A stretch of 64,000 nt of DNA, taken from IMG/VR virus record IMGVR_UViG_3300034112_000721, positions 48,532 to 112,531 of that record; one strand, written 5' to 3'. Source of the stretch: a virus. Within the stretch, counting starts at the first letter, position 1; every line of letters starts with the position of its first letter. Positions 59,308 through 64,000 of this stretch are shown in pieces. The position numbers and the translations under genes are program-made. The notes under the pieces were generated by a model that ran no database searches, was not told where the DNA came from, and worked only from the letters and a program-made list of their open reading frames with translations.

Positions 59308-59895
59308 ATGGAAGATATATTTTTAAGATTTATTGGCGAGGGTATAACGCCAAATAGTTACTATATATTACATTGTATAAAGAGCAGCATGATACCATGC
59401 TCTTATGTAAGTAAAGAGCTTGAGGTTAATAGATTAATTTCTGATGGTTGGTTGAATGAAGACTTGACATTAACAGATAAAAGTATTATCTTTACTACTG
59501 AGATTGACGGATACTTTAAGAAGTCAAAGAAGAAAACATCTAAAACTTTATTGGGAGATAACTTTGAGGACAATGTGAAGAAATATTCAGAAACATTTCC
59601 AAGTATAAAACTTGCCAGTGGTAAGTATGCAAGATCTAATCCAAAGAATTTAGAAAATGCATTTAGATGGTTCTTTGAAACTTATGATTACAGTTGGGAT
59701 ACAGTTTTATTGGCAGCAAAGAAATATGTTTTGGAGTACAGAGAGATTAGTTATCAATACATGAGAACATCTCAATATTTTATTAGAAAACAAAGCAGTG
59801 ATAAAACATGGGACTCAGACTTGGCTGATTATTGTGAGATGATTTTAAATAAACCAGATGATGAGATAATATTTATTAAAGAGAGATTATTTTGA
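59308..59895 (+). CDS. Winged-helix protein, helicase-loader candidate (195 aa)
   Basis: Residues 1-75 have a winged-helix look (YYILHCIKSSMIPCSYVSKE; LISDGWLNEDLTL). The C-terminal 100 residues are helical (NLENAFRWFFETYDYSWDTV). It lies one base after ung and two genes before the DnaB-type helicase. Loader or primosome roles are inferred from position and fold pattern. Confidence 0.55.
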   Translation: MEDIFLRFIGEGITPNSYYILHCIKSSMIPCSYVSKELEVNRLISDGWLNEDLTLTDKSIIFTTEIDGYFKKSKKKTSKTLLGDNFEDNVKKYSETFPSIKLASGKYARSNPKNLENAFRWFFETYDYSWDTVLLAAKKYVLEYREISYQYMRTSQYFIRKQSSDKTWDSDLADYCEMILNKPDDEIIFIKERLF

Positions 59896-60089
59896 TTGTA
59901 GTAAACATACATAAGCTATTTATTGGTTTAATTGGTAGTATTTTACTATACCTGATTATCAATAGATTTATAGTAGAAGTAAGTGTCACACAGTATATTG
60001 TGATTGAGGTACTTATCACAGTTTCCCATTGGTTATATGTTCAATTAGAGCGTTATATGGATGATGGGGATAGTGAATTTAGAGCATAA
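59892..60089 (+). CDS. Small membrane protein with TTG start (65 aa)
   Basis: Two hydrophobic helices (LFIGLIGSILLYLIINRF; YIVIEVLITVSHWLYVQL). The start is TTG overlapping the upstream stop as TTGA, with no better ATG nearby. Role unknown. Confidence 0.5.
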   Translation: MIVVNIHKLFIGLIGSILLYLIINRFIVEVSVTQYIVIEVLITVSHWLYVQLERYMDDGDSEFRA

Positions 60090-60100
60090 TCCGTAAACAT

Positions 60101-61072
60101 ATGTATAATAATGCTAGGGCATTAAAGCCCGTGAGTGAAAGAGATGCTCTTAAAAAGGCTCTCTATAAAATAAAAGCTAGACACAATGGTGAATTAAAAT
60201 CATTGAAGACAGCTTGGGTAAATTTTAATGATGCTTTTTGTGATGGGTTGGAGTGGAGGACTATCACAGTTGTTGGTGCTAGGCCTGGTACTGGTAAGAC
60301 TTTATTTATGGAACAATTGGTTAATGATGTCATAAAGATGAATCCTGACCAAAAGTTTAGAGTATTAAAGTTTCAGTTTGAGATGTTGGATGAAACAAAT
60401 GGTATCAGAAAATTGTCTATGAATGTTGGTTCTGATTACAATACTCTGATGAGTAAGGGTAAGCCTATTGACAAAGGTATTTTCCAGAAGTGTGTGCAGT
60501 TTTATGAAGATACTGCAAGTTATGATATGGTAGATGTAGTGTATGATCCATGTACAGTGGAAGAGATGTGTGCTACCATTCATGCTTATATGTTAGAAAA
60601 TAAAACAGATGAGGGATTTACAAATACTTTGGTCACTATAGATCACTCAGCTTTATTTAAAACTGGTGGAAAGTATAAAGATAAGTTTGAGATGTTATAT
60701 GGTCTAGGTGAGGCTCTTACAGAAATGAAGAAGAAGTTTCCTGTGGCATTCTTAGTGTTAAGTCAGCTCAACAGAAATGTTGAAACACCTGAGAGAGCAA
60801 AGGATGGTACTTATGGAAACTATATTCTGGATTCTGATTTATATGGTTCTGATGCTTTATTACAACATGCTGATGTTGTTCTGGGAATAAACCGCCCTTA
60901 TAATAGAAAGATTAAGTTTTATGGTCCGGAGAGATATATTATAAACAATCCAGATCTATTAGTATTTCACATACTTAAATCCAGAAATGGTTTTATGGGT
61001 ATGACATTCTTTAAACTTGATAGAGTTATTATGAGGATAGTAGAAGTAGACCCGCCACCAACAGCATCATAA
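60101..61072 (+). CDS. dnaB: DnaB-type replicative helicase, RecA-like domain (323 aa)
   Basis: Walker A GARPGTGKT (59-67), Walker B in LVTIDHSALF and the DnaB motif LVLSQLNRNVETPERAKDG, then ALLQHADVVLGI and a C-terminal strand with FHILKSRNGFMGM. The N-terminal DnaB domain is missing (only about 50 residues precede). This short type is common in phages. It unwinds the fork with the primase at 63147. Confidence 0.92.
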   Translation: MYNNARALKPVSERDALKKALYKIKARHNGELKSLKTAWVNFNDAFCDGLEWRTITVVGARPGTGKTLFMEQLVNDVIKMNPDQKFRVLKFQFEMLDETNGIRKLSMNVGSDYNTLMSKGKPIDKGIFQKCVQFYEDTASYDMVDVVYDPCTVEEMCATIHAYMLENKTDEGFTNTLVTIDHSALFKTGGKYKDKFEMLYGLGEALTEMKKKFPVAFLVLSQLNRNVETPERAKDGTYGNYILDSDLYGSDALLQHADVVLGINRPYNRKIKFYGPERYIINNPDLLVFHILKSRNGFMGMTFFKLDRVIMRIVEVDPPPTAS

Positions 61073-61086
61073 TTTAAACTAAAAAT

Positions 61087-61662
61087 ATGTATACAAGAAG
61101 AGAAAAAGAAAAAGAGATGATGGAACATCACCTTGATTACTTACAAAATCTAAAAACAGCTTATCAGTTTACTGTTAAAACTGCATTCTTTAGCAAGGGT
61201 AAAGTTGGTAGAAACATACAGCTGTTTGAGAATGAACTTAGTAGGGGTTCTGATATTTATATTGAACTAGTAGACTTTCTCAGAGATCCAAGTGGAGTGG
61301 AGATAGATATGGTACCAATGTATGAAGAAAGACCACTATTTAAGTACAGATATAATCCTTATTTTAGTGAAGAATATGAAACTAAAACGGGTACAAGCTC
61401 AAGAGGTGAGGAATATATCACATATGTTATACCTGCTTCTGAGTTAGTTTATGTTACTAGAGATGGGAGTGAAATGCCATACAATCAGTATGATAAGTAT
61501 AGGCTTGAAGAACCAAAGAAACAAACTAAACTCAGTGTTTTTCCAGACTTTGAGCAGGAATTCCTTCCCAAAATAAAGCAGGAAAGTAATGAGGTAAGTT
61601 CTATTTTATTAGAAATTGCAAGTGGATTTCAAAAACTTGCAGAAGCATTAAAAGAAAAATAA
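61087..61662 (+). CDS. Replication-module protein of unknown role (191 aa)
   Basis: A helical start (RREKEKEMMEHHLDYLQNLK), a middle beta part (EYITYVIPASELVYVTRDGS) and a coiled end (FLPKIKQESNEVSSILLEIA). Between the helicase and the Sak4-like gene, so likely a replication or recombination partner. Confidence 0.58.
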   Translation: MYTRREKEKEMMEHHLDYLQNLKTAYQFTVKTAFFSKGKVGRNIQLFENELSRGSDIYIELVDFLRDPSGVEIDMVPMYEERPLFKYRYNPYFSEEYETKTGTSSRGEEYITYVIPASELVYVTRDGSEMPYNQYDKYRLEEPKKQTKLSVFPDFEQEFLPKIKQESNEVSSILLEIASGFQKLAEALKEK

Positions 61663-61663
61663 T

Positions 61664-62383
61664 ATGAGTATAGTACTTCCAACAAAGAAAGTAAAAGCTG
61701 ATAGAGTTAATCCCAAAAGATTGATTGTCTATTCTAAGCCTAAAACTGGTAAGACAACTGCATTTGCAGGTCTTGATGATAATTTGATTATTGACTTAGA
61801 GAATGGTGCAGACTATGTAGAAGCCCTAAAAGTCAAGGCAAATAATCTGCAGGAATTGAAAGAAGTTGGTAAAGCAATTAAAGAAGCTAACTATCCGTAC
61901 AAGTATGTTACAATTGATACTGTAACTGCTTTGGAGGACATGGTTATGCCACTTGCAATTAACCTTTACCAAAAGACACCAATGGGTAAGAATTATTCTG
62001 GAGATAGTATTCTAACCTTACCAAATGGTGCTGGCTATCTATATATTAGACAAGCATTCTTTCAGGTTTTAGATTTTATTGATACATTAGCACCCCATAT
62101 TATTCTATCTGGTCACATTAAAGACAAGCAGGTAGATGATAAAGGTGAGATGGTATTATCTGCAAATATAGATTTGACGGGTAAGATAAAATCTCTAATC
62201 TGCGCTAATGCAGATGCAATAGGTTATATGTACAGAAAGGGTAATGAAACTATTATTAGCTTTAAAACTAATGAAGAAGTTACTTGTGGTGCAAGACCTG
62301 AGCACTTAAGAAATGAAGAGATAGTAGTTTCTGAAATGAAAAATGGTGAGATAATAACTCACTGGGATAAAGTATATAAATAA
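61664..62383 (+). CDS. Sak4-like RecA-fold ATPase (239 aa)
   Basis: Walker A YSKPKTGKTTAF (23-34), Walker B-like YVTIDTVTALED, and later IILSGHIKDKQVDDKGEMVL. The single RecA core without an N-terminal domain fits phage Sak4 recombinases or AAA_24 proteins. Followed by the SSB-like gene, as usual for Sak4. It probably pairs homologous DNA. Confidence 0.83.
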   Translation: MSIVLPTKKVKADRVNPKRLIVYSKPKTGKTTAFAGLDDNLIIDLENGADYVEALKVKANNLQELKEVGKAIKEANYPYKYVTIDTVTALEDMVMPLAINLYQKTPMGKNYSGDSILTLPNGAGYLYIRQAFFQVLDFIDTLAPHIILSGHIKDKQVDDKGEMVLSANIDLTGKIKSLICANADAIGYMYRKGNETIISFKTNEEVTCGARPEHLRNEEIVVSEMKNGEIITHWDKVYK

Positions 62384-62397
62384 TAAATAATAACAAA

Positions 62398-63087
62398 ATG
62401 GGATTAAGCACAAAAGATCTAGTAAGTGAAAACACGGGTGGTGGGATGGCAAAAACAATTGCACCAGGAAACCACACACTAAAAATTAATAGTATTGTAT
62501 TGGAGAACTTTCAATTTATTGATGGTGCCAAGCATTTAATACTTAATGTTGAAACAGAACCAATTGAGGGGTTTGAAGGCTTTTATATTGACAAAGATGA
62601 TGAAAGCAAGGGTAGATATGCTGGACAGATTGGTAGGGTAAAAGCTAGTCAATATGCATTTGCTGATGGTGTAACTAAGTCTGGAATTAAAATTCAGAGA
62701 GATAGATCTCTAATGATGTTCTTGGCTAACTTATCTAAGGCAACGGGTATTATGAAATGGTTTGAGGAGCAGGATAATAAGTTTAATACTATTGAAGAAT
62801 TTGTAAGAAACTTTAGTGATAATGCTCCACTTAAAGATAAGTATTTAGATTTCTGTATTGCTGGTAAGGAATATGAAAACAAGTCTGGTTATACTGCCTA
62901 TGACATGTGGTTACCAAAAGCAGAAAATAATAAATATGCTTATGCTGAAATGAGTGCAGATAAAGTACTTCAGTATGATGAAACTAAACATCTTAAAAAA
63001 CTTGAAGTAAAGCCAGTAGAAAACTTTGGTGATGATGATGAATTCTCAGCACCATCTAGGGGTTCTTCTGATTTCAGTTTAGATTAA
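62398..63087 (+). CDS. Single-strand DNA-binding-like protein (229 aa)
   Basis: An OB-fold-type start (GNHTLKINSIVLENFQFIDG; HLILNVETEPI) and a terminal acidic tail (DDDEFSAPSRGSSDFSLD) typical of SSB proteins that recruit partners. Position after a Sak4-like gene supports it. Several helices are inserted, so it is not a canonical SSB. Confidence 0.72.
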   Translation: MGLSTKDLVSENTGGGMAKTIAPGNHTLKINSIVLENFQFIDGAKHLILNVETEPIEGFEGFYIDKDDESKGRYAGQIGRVKASQYAFADGVTKSGIKIQRDRSLMMFLANLSKATGIMKWFEEQDNKFNTIEEFVRNFSDNAPLKDKYLDFCIAGKEYENKSGYTAYDMWLPKAENNKYAYAEMSADKVLQYDETKHLKKLEVKPVENFGDDDEFSAPSRGSSDFSLD

Positions 63088-63094
63088 CAGCTCT

Positions 63095-63130
63095 TGTATA
63101 CAGGGGAGTTAATCTAGCTCCCCTTATACA
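63095..63130 (+). terminator. Hairpin between SSB-like gene and primase
   Basis: TGTATA-c-AGGGGAG pairs with CTCCCCT-TATACA (13 bp, one bulge), followed by TTTAAATT. A short T-run makes it a weak terminator or a processing/attenuation signal. Confidence 0.55.
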
Positions 63131-63146
63131 TTTAAATTGGGTTGCT

Positions 63147-64000
63147 ATGATTTCTACAAAGAATTTAATATATGATTTAGCTGATGTCCCAAGAGAGTGG
63201 GTATTTGAACACTATCTAAACCTTACTGAAAAACTTACAGGTCAGGATATTAAAATAAAGTCTGTATTTAATACACGGGAGAAAACACCTTCTATGTGTA
63301 TTTATATTGACAGAAATAATATTTATAAGTTTAAAGATTTTTCTTCAGGTAATGGTGGTGATGCAATTAGTCTTGTCCAAAATTTATTTAATTTACCTAC
63401 TAGAGGTTCTGCAAGTTATAAGATTATTGAAGACTATAACCAATATGTTCTAAACAATGGTTATAATCCTATTAAATCTTACAAACAGCACAGTAAGTTT
63501 AAAGTTACTGATTATGAAATGCGGCACTGGAATACTCTTGATCAAAAATATTGGATGGGATTTCACATTGGTTCTAGATTGTTGTCTAGATATAATGTTG
63601 TTCCACTAGAATATTATGTGATGACAAAGACAGATGAAAATGATGTTGTGTCAAGCATAACTATCAGGGGTAACTATATCTATGGGTATTTTAGAGAAGA
63701 CGGGACACTCTATAAGATCTATCAGCCAAAGGTTAAAGAAAGTAAATTTATCAAGGTAAGAGATTATATACAGGGTACGGAACAATTAGTATTTGATAAA
63801 CCTTATTTGATAATTACATCTTCCCTTAAAGATCTGATGGCATATCAAAAACTAAAGATTAGTAATTCAGAAGTAATTGCACCAGACAGTGAGAATACTA
63901 TGATACCTGAGAACATAATGAATAGCATTAGTTCTAAGTATCAAAAAGTATGTGTGTTGTTTGATAATGATGAGGCTGGTATAAAAGCTGCTGAGAAGTA
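63147..64000 (+). CDS. DNA primase, Toprim type (partial at right edge)
   Basis: An N-terminal part (NRNNIYKFKDFSSGNGGDAI near residue 60-80) recalls the zinc/CHC2-like primase region, though Cys ligands are not evident. The Toprim part has LIITSSLKDLMAYQKL (a Ser in place of the usual Glu), IAPDSENTM and CVLFDNDEAGIKAAEK with the D-x-D of Toprim. It runs off the right edge after about 284 residues. The ATG follows the hairpin by 17 bases. Confidence 0.85.
   Translation, partial: MISTKNLIYDLADVPREWVFEHYLNLTEKLTGQDIKIKSVFNTREKTPSMCIYIDRNNIYKFKDFSSGNGGDAISLVQNLFNLPTRGSASYKIIEDYNQYVLNNGYNPIKSYKQHSKFKVTDYEMRHWNTLDQKYWMGFHIGSRLLSRYNVVPLEYYVMTKTDENDVVSSITIRGNYIYGYFREDGTLYKIYQPKVKESKFIKVRDYIQGTEQLVFDKPYLIITSSLKDLMAYQKLKISNSEVIAPDSENTMIPENIMNSISSKYQKVCVLFDNDEAGIKAAEK

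Overview
The window is part of the genome of a tailed double-stranded DNA bacteriophage. It is AT-rich, gene-dense, and cut at both ends through a gene. The layout and gene content fit a crAss-like (Crassvirales-type) podovirus of a Bacteroidota host. The signs are: a long terminase-portal-scaffold-capsid block; ring/tail-tubular proteins next to a giant tail stabilization (muzzle-type) protein; an IHF/HU-like protein and a PD-(D/E)XK nuclease beside the terminase; and an early block with uracil-DNA glycosylase, an SF2 helicase, a DnaB-type helicase, a Sak4-like ATPase, an SSB-like protein and a Toprim primase. The host inference rests on promoter-like sites of the Bacteroidota type (TTTG-N19-TAnnTTTG), A/T-rich leaders with no clear Shine-Dalgarno sequence, and lipoprotein-type signals. 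No RNA polymerase, integrase, CRISPR array or complete primase is visible; some of these may lie beyond the edges.

Layout. Positions 1-43.57 kb are transcribed leftward and hold the late functions. From right to left: small accessory and cell-wall genes (40.4-43.6 kb: YkuD-like peptidase, HExxH protein, GroES-like co-chaperonin, DUF3310-like protein); a fibre block with duplicated attachment modules, collagen-like and glycine-rich fibres (34.9-40.3 kb); a lysis cassette of unimolecular-spanin-like lipoprotein, holin candidate and amidase endolysin (33.1-34.9 kb); the packaging and head block of IHF-like protein, nuclease, terminase, portal, scaffold candidate and major capsid protein (22.3-32.9 kb); nine small, very basic, GG-motif proteins (18.4-21.2 kb); a ring protein, a ferritin and a second abundant structural protein (15.4-18.4 kb); Cys-rich appendage proteins (10-15.3 kb); and the tail ring proteins, tail stabilization protein and a large HExxH/HAD-containing protein cut by the left edge (1-9.9 kb).

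Positions 43.63-43.88 kb are a divergent control region. It has a well-formed host-type promoter facing left, a terminator-like hairpin in its leader, a G/C-rich patch unlike the rest of the window, and two rightward phage-type motif copies.

Positions 43.77-64 kb are transcribed rightward and look early. The first 1.7 kb is an array of tiny genes and two candidate structured RNAs. Each unit is separated by an intrinsic terminator followed at once by a repeated motif, about TACTTCTTTnTACTT. This array is the most unusual part of the window. Beyond it lie tRNA-Arg(TCT), many small genes, an HNH-like protein, a ParB-like protein, an SF2 helicase, ClpS-like and DnaA-domain-IV-like adaptors, a spore-photoproduct-lyase-like radical SAM protein, a metallophosphoesterase (leftward), uracil-DNA glycosylase, the DnaB-type helicase, the Sak4-like ATPase, the SSB-like protein and the start of the primase.

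Most genes abut or overlap by 1-14 bases (TAATG and ATGA junctions), which suggests translational coupling. Terminators directly follow the major capsid gene and the 547-residue structural gene, and frame the lysis, fibre and early cassettes.
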